From Bacillus pumilus (lineage in GTDB: Bacteria; Bacillota; Bacilli; Bacillales; Bacillaceae): a stretch of DNA of 64,000 nt. Location of the stretch: positions 1,610,272-1,674,271 of the forward strand of contig NZ_CP047089.1 in assembly GCF_009937765.1 (NCBI RefSeq). The letters run 5' to 3'. The number at the start of each line of letters is the position of its first letter. The first letter of the stretch is position 1. Under the pieces are notes generated by a model that did no database searches, had not been told where the DNA came from, and saw only the letters and a program-made list of their open reading frames with translations. The translations under genes were made by a program, and so were the position numbers. Positions 20,663-31,661 of this stretch are shown here, in pieces.

Positions 20663-21931
20663 ATGGCACTATTGAAAGATGGTATTTCTGAAATGATTGA
20701 CGGGAAACGTGTCATTACAAAAAAACCAGAACTGCTTGCACCAGCAGGAAACTTGGAAAAGCTGAAAATTGCTGTACATTACGGAGCAGACGCCGTCTTT
20801 ATTGGTGGAAAAGAATTTGGACTTCGTTCAAATGCCGATAACTTTTCAATTGAAGAAATGGCTGAAGGTGTCGCATTTGCAAATAGATACGGTGCACGCA
20901 TCTACGTGACAACGAATATCTTTGCCCACAACGAAAACATGGACGGGCTGGAGGAATACCTTCAAGGGATTGAAGGTGCTGGAGTAGCAGGCATTATCGT
21001 GGCTGACCCACTGATCATTGAAACGTGTAAACGTGTCGCACCGAAGCTTGAAGTCCATTTAAGCACACAGCAATCTCTTTCGAACTGGAAAGCTGTTCAG
21101 TTTTGGAAAGAAGAAGGGCTTGAGCGAGTGGTGCTGGCTCGCGAGACTAGTGCGCTAGAAATTAGAGAAATGAAAGAAAAGGTCGATATTGAAATTGAAA
21201 CGTTCATTCACGGTGCGATGTGTATTGCTTACTCTGGCCGCTGCGTGCTCAGTAACCATATGACGGCAAGAGATTCTAACCGCGGTGGCTGCTGCCAGTC
21301 TTGCCGCTGGGATTATGATCTTTATAAACTAGAAGGTTCTGAGGAAGCGCCATTATTTGGAGAGGAAGACGCACCATTTGCGATGAGTCCAAAAGATTTA
21401 AAACTGATCGAATCCATTCCTCAAATGATTGAAATGGGAATTGACAGCTTGAAAATCGAAGGGCGTATGAAATCCATTCATTATGTGGCAACGGTCGTGA
21501 GTGTGTATCGCAAAGTCATCGACGCCTATTGTGCGGACCCAGACAATTTTGTCATTGAGCAGGAATGGTTAGATGAATTAGATAAATGTGCAAACCGTGA
21601 CACAGCACCAGCCTTTTTCGAAGGTGTACCAGGAACGGATGAGCAAATGTTTGGCATTCATGGGAAGAAAACGACTTTTGATTTTGCAGGTCTCGTTCTT
21701 CATTATGATGAAAAAGAACAAATTGTCACATTGCAGCAGCGTAACTTCTTTAAAGCTGGTGACGAAGTTGAATTTTTCGGCCCAGAAATTGAGAATTTCA
21801 CATGCAACATTGAGACGATTTGGGATGAAAAAGGAAATGAACTTGATGCCGCTCGTCATCCGCTTCAAATCGTCAAATTCAAGCTCGATCAAAAAGTATA
21901 CCCTAGCAACATGATGAGAAAGGGGAAATAA
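20663..21931 (+). CDS. trhP2: Prephenate-dependent tRNA uridine(34) hydroxylase subunit TrhP2 (YrrO)
   Basis: 422 residues, U32 fold like TrhP1 but longer. It carries the cysteine set C-x6-C in [11 protein letters not shown] followed by GGCCQSC, the likely iron-sulfur ligands of the family. The motifs [29 protein letters not shown] N-terminus and [12 protein letters not shown] are clear. The C-terminal extra domain (about residues 330-422) is beta-rich. It starts at ATG 20663 behind GGAGG and runs straight into udk. Confidence 0.9.
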   Translation: MALLKDGISEMIDGKRVITKKPELLAPAGNLEKLKIAVHYGADAVFIGGKEFGLRSNADNFSIEEMAEGVAFANRYGARIYVTTNIFAHNENMDGLEEYLQGIEGAGVAGIIVADPLIIETCKRVAPKLEVHLSTQQSLSNWKAVQFWKEEGLERVVLARETSALEIREMKEKVDIEIETFIHGAMCIAYSGRCVLSNHMTARDSNRGGCCQSCRWDYDLYKLEGSEEAPLFGEEDAPFAMSPKDLKLIESIPQMIEMGIDSLKIEGRMKSIHYVATVVSVYRKVIDAYCADPDNFVIEQEWLDELDKCANRDTAPAFFEGVPGTDEQMFGIHGKKTTFDFAGLVLHYDEKEQIVTLQQRNFFKAGDEVEFFGPEIENFTCNIETIWDEKGNELDAARHPLQIVKFKLDQKVYPSNMMRKGK

Positions 21932-21938
21932 CAGGCAC

Positions 21939-22571
21939 ATGAGGATTAAACCAGTTGTCATTGGAATTGCTGGCGGCTCGGGTTCAGGTAAAACGAGCGT
22001 CACCAATTCAATCTATGAAAAATTTAAAGGACATTCCATCCTCATGCTACAGCAAGATTTATATTACAAAAATCAAAGTCATATGCCATTTGAAGAGCGT
22101 CTGCTTACGAACTATGATCATCCGCTCGCATTCGACAATGACCTGATGTTTGAGCATTTGGAACAGCTCTTAAGGTACGAATCCATTGAAAAACCAATAT
22201 ATGATTTCAAGCTCAACACACGTTCAGAAGAAACTGTCCATGTTGAACCAAAGGATGTAATCATCGTTGAAGGCATCTTTGCATTAGAAGACGAACGCCT
22301 AAGAGACTTAATGGATATTAAACTATATGTCGATACAGATGCAGATCTGCGCATCATTCGCCGCATTTTACGCGATACGAAAGAAAGAGGCCGTTCAATC
22401 GATTCTGTGATTGAACAGTATGTATCTGTTGTCCGACCGATGCATAATCAATTCATTGAACCGACTAAGCGATACGCCGATATCATCATCCCAGAAGGCG
22501 GCCAAAATCATGTGGCGATCGACTTAATGGTGACAAAAATTCAAACCATTCTTCAAAGCCGAGCAGAGTAA
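21939..22571 (+). CDS. udk: Uridine kinase
   Basis: 210 residues. The P-loop [11 protein letters not shown] is at the N-terminus, followed by the nucleoside-binding segment [12 protein letters not shown] and the [13 protein letters not shown] lid. It phosphorylates uridine and cytidine in pyrimidine salvage. It lies 7 bases after trhP2 with AAAGGGG about 13 bases upstream of the ATG, so translation is probably coupled. A strong terminator follows. Confidence 0.96.
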   Translation: MRIKPVVIGIAGGSGSGKTSVTNSIYEKFKGHSILMLQQDLYYKNQSHMPFEERLLTNYDHPLAFDNDLMFEHLEQLLRYESIEKPIYDFKLNTRSEETVHVEPKDVIIVEGIFALEDERLRDLMDIKLYVDTDADLRIIRRILRDTKERGRSIDSVIEQYVSVVRPMHNQFIEPTKRYADIIIPEGGQNHVAIDLMVTKIQTILQSRAE

Positions 22572-22583
22572 TCGGTGGAGAAG

Positions 22584-22613
22584 AAAAAGACCTTTACAGT
22601 GTAAAGGTCTTTT
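22584..22613 (+). terminator. Terminator after udk
   Basis: AAAAAGACCTTTAC pairs with GTAAAGGTCTTTT across a 3-base loop; the arms are A- and T-rich, so it could act from both sides. Confidence 0.88.
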
Positions 22614-22913
22614 CAACATCACAATAAAGAGAATAAATACTAATATTTCTCTTGTTTCTAAAAGAAGAAGCTGCTTAAATATGTTAAGTAGTAACACTTT
22701 GAATGAAAGATTTGGTATGATAGGAAAACAATGATGTGAAAAATGATGTGAAATAGATATAGAAAATTGCCGTTTTCAAGCTGAATATTGAGGTGGTTTC
22801 GTTTTTGTAAAAGTATATTAAAAAAACGACAAACAAATCATCACAAATTTTCAAACAATTCTTGATCAAAAAGCAATTTTGTAATAATATAGCATAGACA
22901 TATCGTACACTGA

Positions 22914-23030
22914 CCATATTATGTATTGGAAGATGGAGAATGGATAAGCTATTCTTCTACATATGATCGAAATGGCGAACGAGGTACAGGAGCTTCCTGT
23001 GCCTTTCCACAGTTTGTGCGATGGAGATAG
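22914..23030 (+). pseudogene. Possible coding remnant upstream of greA
   Basis: A 38-codon open stretch reads like protein (ending YDRNGERGTGASCAFPQFVRWR before a stop) but has no upstream start or ribosome site and begins right after a stop codon. The rest of the 620-base spacer 22616-23236 contains only AT-rich sequence, a small hairpin (TTAAGTAGT region near 22680) and a stem GAATGAGG/CCTCATTC at 23137-23164 just before greA. I read this as a decayed gene end; chance is possible. Confidence 0.3.
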
Positions 23031-23236
23031 ATCATCTTTGGACCACTGATAATGGTTCTGTCTGAAAAAAAGGCATAATAGTTGCATCTAAAAGGGACGC
23101 CATGTAAGATGGACTTTTACAAATATGGGACAGAAGGAATGAGGGCCTGAAAAAGTCCTCATTCTTGTATATTTCAGTCGTCACTCACGTGCAGAAATTA
23201 TGTATGATGAGGATTAATAGAAGGAGTGAATGATTC

Positions 23237-23710
23237 ATGGCACAAGAGAAAGTATTTCCAATGACAGAAGAAGGAAAACTTAAGTTAGAAGAAGAGCTTG
23301 AATATTTGAAAACGGTTAAACGTAAAGAGGTTGTAGAGCGTATTAAAATTGCGAGAAGCTTTGGAGACCTCTCTGAGAACTCGGAATATGATTCTGCTAA
23401 AGAAGAGCAAGCGTTTGTAGAAGGGCGTATCACTACGCTTGATAATATGATTCGCAATGCCAAAATTATCGAAGATGAAGGAAACTCAAATATTGTCTCA
23501 CTTGGTAAAACAGTCACTTTCGTTGAATTACCAGACGGAGAAGAAGAGTCTTACACCATCGTTGGAAGTGCAGAAGCTGATCCGTTTGAAGGAAAGATTT
23601 CAAACGATTCACCAATTGCAAAAAGCTTATTAGGCAAACAAGTAGACGACAAAGTAACCGTTCAAACACCTGGCGGGGAAATGTTCGTCCAAATTGTAAA
23701 AATTTCATAA
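23237..23710 (+). CDS. greA: Transcription elongation factor GreA
   Basis: 157 residues: N-terminal antiparallel coiled coil (residues about 1-75) with the acidic tip signature [14 protein letters not shown], then an FKBP-like domain (GKTVTFVEL...[17 protein letters not shown]). It stimulates RNA-polymerase transcript cleavage to rescue backtracked complexes. It starts at ATG 23237 behind AAGGAGTG. An 8-bp hairpin at 23137-23164 precedes it, and a terminator directly abuts the next gene. Confidence 0.97.
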
Positions 23711-23726
23711 TCACGTTTATACGATA

Positions 23727-23760
23727 AACACCTCGTCCACAATAGGGACGAGGTGTTTTT
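23727..23760 (+). terminator. Terminator after greA that contains the pbpI ribosome site
   Basis: AACACCTCGTCC (23727-23738) pairs with GGGACGAGGTGTT (23745-23757) and ends in five T residues at 23760. The very next base begins pbpI. GAGGTG at 23750-23755, in the 3' arm, is the only plausible Shine-Dalgarno sequence for pbpI. Confidence 0.88.
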
Positions 23761-25503
23761 ATGCTAAAAAAACGTAGAATAGGGTGGACAGGTGCTATTA
23801 TTTTTATGCTGCTGCTTGGTCTTCTCACCAGACTGGCAGAAATTCAACTATTTTTCACAGAATCTTTTTCAAAGCTTGATATCAACTTAATACAAGAAAG
23901 TGTCAAACAGCGTACAGAAGAGGTGGTCATTTCAGATGGCCGCGGTGAATTTTTAGATCGAAACGGCGAGGCGCTTCTCACAAAAGAACAGCCTGCGGTG
24001 ATCTTATTTCCTTTCCTGCAATATGATCTTCCTCATTTAAAACAAACTGCCTCTATTCTTGAGATGGAAGAAGATGAACTCAAAAAACAACTGACAGAAA
24101 ACAAAAAACCTCTCATTCTCAAAGATGACATCACGAAAAAAAAGCTGAAAGACATCAATGATATGAAATATTCAGGTGTGTACGGCGTATATATGAAAGA
24201 GAAGGACAAAAAAAGACTTGCCCTCCACACATTAGGTTTCACGAGTGAGAATCCAGAATTGCTCAGAGAGCGTTATCCTGACAAAAAAGAGCTTTCCATC
24301 CGTACAGAAATCGGTACTTTTGGGCTGGAAAGTACCTTTGACGAATTTCTATTACCCGAGCAAGACACAAAATTGTTATATCATGTGGACGGAAGGGGAA
24401 ACCCTTTGTTTGGGATGGACGTCAAATATACAGCAGAGGCTCATTCATTTTATCCTCTTCAAGTTCAAACAACAATTGATGAAAGCATGCAAGCTGAAAT
24501 GGAGAAGGTACTAAAAGACCAAGGCGTCGCAAAGGGCGGGGCCGTTCTGCTCGACATTGAAAGCAGTAGTGTGCTGGCGATGGCTAGTACACCAAACATC
24601 ACAAGCAAAAACCGGCATGAAGCAAGAAATTATATGCTGACTGCTATGGCACCAGGCTCGGTCTTTAAAACCGCTGTACTTGCCGCAGCAATCGAAAAAA
24701 ACCTTGACCAGCCACAAACGATGTATGACTGTCGAAAGAATTTATATGGAGAGCCAGAAGGAACGCAGGAAGTCCTGAATCTGTCTGAGAGCTTTTCACA
24801 GAGCTGTAATTATACCTTTGCAACACTTGCTGACAAGCTGATCCAAACAGATGATCAAATCATCGAAAAGACGGCTGCAAAGCTTGGACTCATTGATCGA
24901 GCTGGCTGGGAAGGGGATGTCTATCATAAGAAGCATTTCAAACAGTTTGATCGTGAAGAAACCGGCAATGTGTGGGGAGATAAAAGAGACAAGCATGTCA
25001 AAAAAGCCGTTGCCCAAACCGCAATAGGACAAAAAAATGTCAAAACGACTCCTTTACAAATGGCCAATATGATGGCGTCGATTGCAAGAGGCGGGGAACG
25101 AAAAGAAGTGAAAATCGCTGAAAAAGTGCTGTATCAAAACGGAACAACGATGCTAACCTTTCAAAACAAACGACCAGAAGGAGGCAGTATTGACCGCTAT
25201 ACAGCTCAAAAGCTGCAAAAGTACTTAAGGCAGGTGGTGACGTCTGACAAAGGAACAGGAAGAAGGTTTCAAGACCTTCCGTTCGATGTGGCGGGGAAAT
25301 CAGGCACTGCCCAAACCGGCAGTAAAGATCACAAGGGGAATCCGCTTTATCATAAGTGGTTTGCTGGATATTTTCCGGTGGAAAAACCAAAATACGCTTT
25401 AGTCGTTGTTCACCTTGATGAGGCAAGTGGACGGGCTAAGACAAATGATGCGTTTTATGATATTGTAAAAAAGGTCAACGAAATTGAAAAGAAACAGACA
25501 TAG
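23761..25503 (+). CDS. pbpI: Class B penicillin-binding protein PbpI (YrrR)
   Basis: 580 residues. An N-terminal membrane anchor ([19 protein letters not shown]) is followed by the PBP dimerisation domain ([16 protein letters not shown]) and a transpeptidase domain. The active-site motifs are SVFK, SCN and KSGT. It cross-links septal or spore peptidoglycan outside the membrane; the B. subtilis homologue is expressed under sigma-F in the forespore. The start ATG is fixed by homology of the N-terminus, yet its ribosome site is inside the greA terminator stem. Confidence 0.9.
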   Translation: MLKKRRIGWTGAIIFMLLLGLLTRLAEIQLFFTESFSKLDINLIQESVKQRTEEVVISDGRGEFLDRNGEALLTKEQPAVILFPFLQYDLPHLKQTASILEMEEDELKKQLTENKKPLILKDDITKKKLKDINDMKYSGVYGVYMKEKDKKRLALHTLGFTSENPELLRERYPDKKELSIRTEIGTFGLESTFDEFLLPEQDTKLLYHVDGRGNPLFGMDVKYTAEAHSFYPLQVQTTIDESMQAEMEKVLKDQGVAKGGAVLLDIESSSVLAMASTPNITSKNRHEARNYMLTAMAPGSVFKTAVLAAAIEKNLDQPQTMYDCRKNLYGEPEGTQEVLNLSESFSQSCNYTFATLADKLIQTDDQIIEKTAAKLGLIDRAGWEGDVYHKKHFKQFDREETGNVWGDKRDKHVKKAVAQTAIGQKNVKTTPLQMANMMASIARGGERKEVKIAEKVLYQNGTTMLTFQNKRPEGGSIDRYTAQKLQKYLRQVVTSDKGTGRRFQDLPFDVAGKSGTAQTGSKDHKGNPLYHKWFAGYFPVEKPKYALVVVHLDEASGRAKTNDAFYDIVKKVNEIEKKQT

Positions 25504-25570
25504 AACATCCCTTCATGTCATGTTAGAATAGTAACGACTTAGGGAACAGAGGCAAAGGAGTGCAGAGATT

Positions 25571-26236
25571 TTGAGTAGAAATTCTCGATTTGAACATCGT
25601 GATAAGCGCAGAAAGGCGAATATGGTCCTTAACATATTAATTGGTATCGTTGTGGTGCTTATTTTGGTGGTCGCAACGAGTTTATTAATTTTTAATAAAC
25701 CGAAAGACACAGATGTAGCGGATCCACCTTCTAAAACGGCGCCTGCAACAAGTGAAAATAAACAAAAATCAGATGAAGATGTGAAAGATCAAAAGAAAGA
25801 CACATCCGATGATTCAGATGCTAAAAAAGATGACTCATCTGATCAAGACGACGATACGAAGAAGTCAGATGATGAAAAAGAGCCTAATAAAGATGCGTTA
25901 AAAGACGCCAAAGAAACAGATGGCGGCAAAACGAGTGACGTAGACAAAACATACGAAAGCGATGACTGGGAGCCTGTAGGAACAGAGCAATCCGGTTCAC
26001 ATACAGCAACCTATGATTCTAATTCAAAAGACTGGAAAGAAATGATGAAAGCCATGTCCTATGCGACGGGAATTTCAGAAGATCAAATGACCGTTATTTG
26101 GTTAGGAAATAACGGAGGCCCTCAAGATGCAAAGGGAACCATCCGTGACAAATCAACAGGCGAACGCTACCGCGTGGAAATCACATGGGTAGATGAAAAA
26201 GGCTGGAAACCTGTAAAGGTTGAGAAATTAAAATAA
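25571..26236 (+). CDS. yrrS: YrrS, membrane-anchored DUF1510 protein
   Basis: 221 residues: short basic N-terminus (SRNSRFEHRDKRRKAN), one transmembrane helix near residues 18-38, a long low-complexity Asp/Lys/Ser linker (about 45-120), then a compact C-terminal DUF1510 domain (SDDWEPVGTEQSG to the end). The domain is probably extracytoplasmic. It starts at TTG 25571 behind AAAGGAG. It follows pbpI as in B. subtilis, suggesting a shared cell-wall or sporulation role that is not proved. Confidence 0.88.
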   Translation: MSRNSRFEHRDKRRKANMVLNILIGIVVVLILVVATSLLIFNKPKDTDVADPPSKTAPATSENKQKSDEDVKDQKKDTSDDSDAKKDDSSDQDDDTKKSDDEKEPNKDALKDAKETDGGKTSDVDKTYESDDWEPVGTEQSGSHTATYDSNSKDWKEMMKAMSYATGISEDQMTVIWLGNNGGPQDAKGTIRDKSTGERYRVEITWVDEKGWKPVKVEKLK

Positions 26237-26240
26237 ACAA

Positions 26241-26273
26241 GAAAAAAAGATAGCAGTCATGCTATCTTTTTTT
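26241..26273. terminator. Bidirectional terminator between yrrS and yrzA
   Basis: GAAAAAAAGATAGC and GCTATCTTTTTTT form a symmetrical stem with A and T tracts on both sides, serving both convergent genes. Confidence 0.88.
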
Positions 26274-26475
26274 AGATATTCGCCTTAAAATGAACAACCG
26301 CTGTATACAAAATTCGGTCATCGATCACAGTCGTTTGATGACTGACAGAATGAACGGTCAGCAGAATGGCCTGATTATGTTCAATTTGTTTTTGGATCTT
26401 TTGTTCAAGTTCTTTTAAAGACGATGCTTCAAAGAATTCAATTTTATCCTTTAGAAAATCCAACTGAAAATCCAT
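26272..26475 (-). CDS. yrzA: DUF2536 protein YrzA
   Basis: 67 residues beginning DFQLDFLKDKIEFFEASSLKELE, with a helical first half and a beta-rich end (YTAVVHFKANI). No known motif; function unknown. The ATG at 26475 is 8 bases after GAGAGGTG; the longer frame to 26505 runs through the ribosome site. It is convergent with yrrS and divergent from yrrT, as in B. subtilis. Confidence 0.82.
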   Translation of the reverse strand: MDFQLDFLKDKIEFFEASSLKELEQKIQKQIEHNQAILLTVHSVSHQTTVIDDRILYTAVVHFKANI

Positions 26476-26590
26476 TTGATTCACCTCTCCATACTCTTCA
26501 TTCATCTTAATCTCTCTCCTCTAAAAGAGCAAATATTTTTCTACCCCTCCCAGTATTTTTTAGTAGGAAAGAAACTGAAGATGTGGTAGG

Positions 26591-26635
26591 ATAGGAACTG
26601 TTCGACGGATTAAAACATACTATACGCATAGGAAT
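26591..26635 (+). promoter_or_regulatory. Candidate CymR-type sites before yrrT
   Basis: ATAGGAAC at 26591 and ATAGGAAT at 26628-26635 both match the conserved ATMGGAAT core of CymR boxes. The second is preceded by TAAAACATACTATACGC, which resembles the rest of the published consensus with one extra base. The B. subtilis yrrT operon is CymR-repressed when cysteine is sufficient. Matches are partial, so confidence is moderate. Confidence 0.45.
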
Positions 26636-26661
26636 AAATAGATAAAGTGGAGGGAAAGAAA

Positions 26662-27303
26662 ATGGGACGTGAGTTTCTTTCTTTATTTGATCATTGGGCT
26701 GACTCTTATGACGACACGGTAAGTGGTCATGATGAGCAGTATGAAGAAGTATTTCGCCGGTATTCGGTGATTTTAAAAGAAATTGTTCACCGCGCAGGTC
26801 AACATGTTCTTGAATTTGGAAGCGGCACGGGGAATCTAACAGCGGCACTGCTCGCAGCTGATAAGAACGTATTTGGTGTTGAACCATCAGACGCCATGAA
26901 GAAAGCAGCTCTTCAAAAGGGAATACCCGATGTGTTTCATGATGGCGATTTTTTATCATTTCCAGCACCGCCATTTGAGCCGGATACGATCGTCAGTTCA
27001 TATGCATTCCACCATTTAACGGACGAAGAAAAAAAACAAGCCATTCACACCTATAGCAACATCCTTCACTCAGATGGTAAAATAGTCTTTGCTGATACAA
27101 TGTTTCAAAATCAATCAGCACATCAAGCTGAAATTGACAAAGCGAAAGCGGCAGGGTTTGATCAGCTTGCTGAAGATTTAGAAACGGAATATTATCCATC
27201 CATCGATGTGCTAAAGCAAATCTTTGAAGAAGAAGGTTTTAGTACGTCCTTTCATCAAATGAATGATTTTGTTTGGATCGTAGAAGCGAAGAAAAGGGAA
27301 TGA
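26662..27303 (+). CDS. yrrT: SAM-dependent methyltransferase YrrT
   Basis: 213 residues. The class I SAM motif VLEFGSGTGNLTAALL is followed by FGVEPSDAMKKAA and a GGFDQLAEDLE-like helical end. It probably makes S-adenosylhomocysteine, the next enzyme's substrate; the methyl acceptor is unknown. The ATG at 26662 follows GGAGGGAAAG. It heads yrrT-mtnN-mccA-mccB-yrhC, the methionine-to-cysteine recycling operon. Confidence 0.9.
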   Translation: MGREFLSLFDHWADSYDDTVSGHDEQYEEVFRRYSVILKEIVHRAGQHVLEFGSGTGNLTAALLAADKNVFGVEPSDAMKKAALQKGIPDVFHDGDFLSFPAPPFEPDTIVSSYAFHHLTDEEKKQAIHTYSNILHSDGKIVFADTMFQNQSAHQAEIDKAKAAGFDQLAEDLETEYYPSIDVLKQIFEEEGFSTSFHQMNDFVWIVEAKKRE

Positions 27304-27318
27304 AAGGATGTTTTTGAT

Positions 27319-28014
27319 TTGAAAATCGCTGTCATAGGTGCAATGGAAGAAGAAGTGACGATATTAAGAGATCAACTAAAGAATGCTACACAAGAAAACA
27401 TCGCTGGGTGTGAATTCACAACAGGTGTATATGAAGATAAAGAAGTGATTTTATTAAAATCAGGGATTGGAAAAGTGAATGCAGCGGTCAGCACAACACT
27501 TCTGCTTGATCGCTTTCAGCCAGATTATGTGATCAATACAGGATCAGCTGGCGGTTTCCATCACACATTAAATGTAGGGGATATTGTGATCTCTACTGAC
27601 GTTAGACATCATGATGTGGATGTCACGATCTTTAATTACGAATACGGACAAGTACCAGGATTGCCCGCTGCTTTTGTTGCAGACGAAAAGCTTGTGAAGC
27701 TGGCAGAGGAATCGGCTTTAGAGATCGATCATATTCAAGTGGCAAAAGGAACGATTGCAACCGGAGATTCATTTATGAATGATCCGAATCGTGTAGCGTT
27801 TGTGAGAGAGAAGTTTCCAGAGCTATATGCGGTAGAAATGGAAGCTGCAGCTGTTGCACAAGTTTGCCAGCTCTTTGGAACGCCATTTGTTGTCGTTCGA
27901 GCGCTATCTGATATTGCAGGGAAAGAATCCAATGTCTCATTTGATCAATTTCTTGAGCAAGCAGCGATTCACTCAACCGACCTTGTCTTGCGTATGATAA
28001 AGCAAACTCAATAA
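27319..28014 (+). CDS. mtnN: 5'-methylthioadenosine/S-adenosylhomocysteine nucleosidase
   Basis: 231 residues of the PNP/UDP phosphorylase fold. Family motifs [26 protein letters not shown] and RALSDIAG are all present. It removes adenine from MTA and SAH, giving S-ribosylhomocysteine for LuxS. It starts at TTG 27319 behind AAAGGATG, 15 bases after yrrT. A hairpin directly after the stop may attenuate or process the transcript before mccA. Confidence 0.95.
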   Translation: MKIAVIGAMEEEVTILRDQLKNATQENIAGCEFTTGVYEDKEVILLKSGIGKVNAAVSTTLLLDRFQPDYVINTGSAGGFHHTLNVGDIVISTDVRHHDVDVTIFNYEYGQVPGLPAAFVADEKLVKLAEESALEIDHIQVAKGTIATGDSFMNDPNRVAFVREKFPELYAVEMEAAAVAQVCQLFGTPFVVVRALSDIAGKESNVSFDQFLEQAAIHSTDLVLRMIKQTQ

Positions 28015-28038
28015 AAGAAGGGGATTCCCCCTTCTTTT
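28013..28038 (+). terminator. Intra-operon hairpin between mtnN and mccA
   Basis: AAAAGAAGGGG and CCCCCTTCTTTT form an 11-12 bp stem with a 3-base loop, ending in TTTT. It could partially terminate or mark an RNA processing point inside the sulfur operon. Confidence 0.65.
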
Positions 28039-28060
28039 CCATACAAAGGAAGGGAATCAT

Positions 28061-30134
<2,074 letters not shown>

Positions 30135-30206
30135 ATTTACATGCCACTACCTTTCTTTTACTATGTTAAGCTATTAATAGACATGTGAAACAGGAAGGTG
30201 ATTCAA

Positions 30207-30437
30207 GTGAAGAAAAAGTGGAGTGGTTTAGTGACAGATTACAAGCAGTACGCTTTTATTTTGCTTGCTGTCAGCACCTTTTTATATATTGGTACGATCA
30301 TACCAAACCAACACATCGAAGCATCTCCGAAAATGCTGATGATGGGAATTGATTGTGTTTTCTTATTAGCAGCTTTTCTTTGTGTGAGACGCGCGATCTT
30401 TTTTCAAAAGAAACTGCAAGAACTAGATGAAGATTAA
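30207..30437 (+). CDS. yrhC: Small membrane protein YrhC
   Basis: 76 residues with two transmembrane helices (about 14-33 and 44-63) and a charged tail, QKKLQELDED. GTG 30207 is 6 bases after GGAAGGTG. It is the last gene of the yrrT operon in B. subtilis as well. A transport-linked role in sulfur amino acid metabolism is only an inference from position. Confidence 0.82.
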   Translation: MKKKWSGLVTDYKQYAFILLAVSTFLYIGTIIPNQHIEASPKMLMMGIDCVFLLAAFLCVRRAIFFQKKLQELDED

Positions 30438-30441
30438 TTCG

Positions 30442-30476
30442 AAAAGTCTCCTCATAATCGTGAGGGGGCTTTTTTG
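30442..30476 (+). terminator. Terminator after yrhC
   Basis: AAGTCTCCTCA pairs imperfectly with TGAGGGGGCTT and is followed by six T residues. Confidence 0.75.
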
Positions 30477-30556
30477 ATTGTATTGGACAATTGGACAAGA
30501 ATTGCTGTAGAAATTTAGTCAAACACACAAAAATCATCTATTTTACTAAAAACAGG

Positions 30557-30585
30557 TTTACAAAATGGTGCTTGCTGGATATACT
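30557..30585 (+). promoter_or_regulatory. Sigma-A promoter of the yrzI peptide operon
   Basis: TTTACA (30557-30562) and TATACT (30580-30585) are 17 bases apart, with transcription expected near 30592, just before a strong AAAGGAGG ribosome site. Confidence 0.75.
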
Positions 30586-30622
30586 AACAAAGTAATTAAA
30601 AACGTAAAGGAGGCTGAAGAAT

Positions 30623-30739
30623 ATGTTATTCGTATCTACTTGTGAACAATTCAACTACAATTTCATCATGTCATCAGCCTGTGGAAGAGCTCGTGTCCTT
30701 CCTTTACCTTATACGGTGCACACGCTTCAAAACTGTTAA
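30623..30739 (+). CDS. Short peptide, first gene of the yrzI operon
   Basis: A 38-residue ORF beginning MLFVSTCEQFNYNFIMSS and ending in cysteine, 9 bases after the near-perfect Shine-Dalgarno AAAGGAGG. It has four cysteines and no recognised motif. It is the first translated ORF after the promoter at 30557-30585. A longer overlapping frame (30642-30827) has no ribosome site. It could be a regulatory or translation-sensing peptide; the coding assignment rests on the ribosome site and context. Confidence 0.5.
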   Translation: MLFVSTCEQFNYNFIMSSACGRARVLPLPYTVHTLQNC

Positions 30740-30883
30740 AGTAAACGAGGATTTTACGTATCATCCATTGCAGGTTGGAAGACACTGTCTTTTGATCTGC
30801 ATTTTTGTGTGCCCACAGGTCAACTGACAAAGAAGATCTGCGGGCTATTTCGCGTGCTGCGAACTGAAGGGAGGTGAGCGTAT

Positions 30884-31018
30884 ATGACAATCCATTTATT
30901 TTTTATCACATTAACGATCCGACGAAAATACAAAGACATTGAAACGGTTCTTTATGAACAACAAGTCGAAACATTTTATGAAGAAATGAAGCAGAAACAA
31001 CTAAAGTATATGAACTAA
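30884..31018 (+). CDS. yrzI: Small peptide YrzI
   Basis: 44 residues, MTIHLFFITLTIRRKYKD then an amphipathic, charged helix ending QKQLKYMN. The hydrophobic N-terminus and basic middle suggest membrane association. GAAGGGAGGTG lies 7 bases upstream. It matches the B. subtilis YrzI family in sequence and position after yrhC. As I recall, the B. subtilis yrzI mRNA also encodes several tiny ORFs and is a target of the ribosome-dependent RNase Rae1. Confidence 0.75.
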   Translation: MTIHLFFITLTIRRKYKDIETVLYEQQVETFYEEMKQKQLKYMN

Positions 31019-31055
31019 AACACGAAAAGAAAAATTGAAAAAGGAGGAGATTGAC

Positions 31056-31112
31056 ATGTTTATGATGCTTGCAATGCTTGATTGTTATACGATGGAGAAG
31101 GACCAGGTTTAG
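31056..31112 (+). CDS. 18-residue peptide downstream of yrzI
   Basis: A tiny ORF, MFMMLAMLDCYTMEKDQV, 8 bases after AAAGGAGGAGA, one of the strongest ribosome sites in the window. Such a site before an 18-codon frame is unlikely by chance. Position and size recall the short ORF after yrzI in B. subtilis in which Rae1 cuts the mRNA during translation; equivalence is inferred. Confidence 0.6.
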   Translation: MFMMLAMLDCYTMEKDQV

Positions 31113-31178
31113 ACACGCTCCACATTGATCATCTGCACATATGATATCCATAAAAGGAGATTGTGAGGTGATCAACGA

Positions 31179-31340
31179 ATGTCGATGTCACCATATATGA
31201 GGTTTCCGTCAGTGGGGCACGGATATACATCCATTCCGCATTCTTTAAAGCATGGATACGGTAATCCGTACCGAATGCAACGAGAGCAAGAGGAAATGCT
31301 CAGACAATATATGTATCAGTACCGACCTTATTGGTATTAA
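31179..31340 (+). CDS. Tyr/Pro-rich 53-residue peptide
   Basis: 53 residues, starting MSMSPYMRFPSVGHGY and ending RQYMYQYRPYWY, rich in tyrosine, proline, methionine and histidine. It starts 10 bases after GTGAGGTGA. The composition is like some small coat or spore-associated proteins. It is the last ORF before a perfect 17-bp terminator stem. I do not recognise a family. Confidence 0.55.
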   Translation: MSMSPYMRFPSVGHGYTSIPHSLKHGYGNPYRMQREQEEMLRQYMYQYRPYWY

Positions 31341-31342
31341 AG

Positions 31343-31380
31343 AAAAGGAGCAGGAAACGTTATCGTTTCCTGCTCCTTTT
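31343..31380. terminator. Perfect bidirectional terminator
   Basis: AAAAGGAGCAGGAAACG and its exact complement form a 17-bp stem with a 4-base loop, flanked by A and T tracts. It serves the peptide operon on the plus strand and the YjcZ-type gene on the minus strand. Confidence 0.93.
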
Positions 31381-31383
31381 ACA

Positions 31384-31509
31384 TTAGCAAATCCAGCTTG
31401 CACCGATGATGATCAACAAAATGAACAGCACAACAAGCAATGCGAATCCGCCCGCAAAACCGCCACCGTAACCACCGCAGCCTCCAGCATAACCTCCACC
31501 AAAGCCCAT
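31384..31509 (-). CDS. YjcZ-family sporulation peptide
   Basis: 41 residues: a glycine/tyrosine-rich head (MGFGGGYAGGCGGYGGGFAGG) and a hydrophobic tail FALLVVLFILLIIIGASWI ending in cysteine. This is the hallmark layout of the YjcZ/YhzE family of small membrane peptides made in sporulating Bacillus. The ATG at 31509 is 9 bases after AAAGGTGGTG. A large plus-strand frame over this region (31252-31617) is its shadow. Confidence 0.85.
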   Translation of the reverse strand: MGFGGGYAGGCGGYGGGFAGGFALLVVLFILLIIIGASWIC

Positions 31510-31634
31510 AATCTAGCACCACCTTTATCTAATCAAGATACATTCATAAAATATGCAGCTCATGCAGAAAACGAAATCAATCTGAGCACAATTAATGAAA
31601 ACGCCTATTCAGATTAAAATTTTTTAAAGTTCTG

Positions 31635-31661
31635 CGAAACATTTTCTGAAAAGGTGCCGTC
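31635..31661 (+). promoter_or_regulatory. ECF-sigma promoter before yrhH
   Basis: CGAAAC (31635-31640), 17 bases, then CGTC (31658-31661, followed by TA). This is one mismatch from the sigma-M/W consensus TGAAAC-N16/17-CGTC. The B. subtilis yrhH gene is in the sigma-M/W/X regulons, which supports the call. Confidence 0.65.

Noticed and set aside
30642..30827. 61-codon plus-strand frame overlapping the first yrzI-operon peptide
   Set aside because: It starts at a GTG with no ribosome site and overlaps a 38-codon ORF that has a near-perfect one.
31252..31617. 121-codon plus-strand frame
   Set aside because: It covers the terminator and is antisense to the YjcZ-type gene; no ribosome site, composition driven by the glycine-rich complement.
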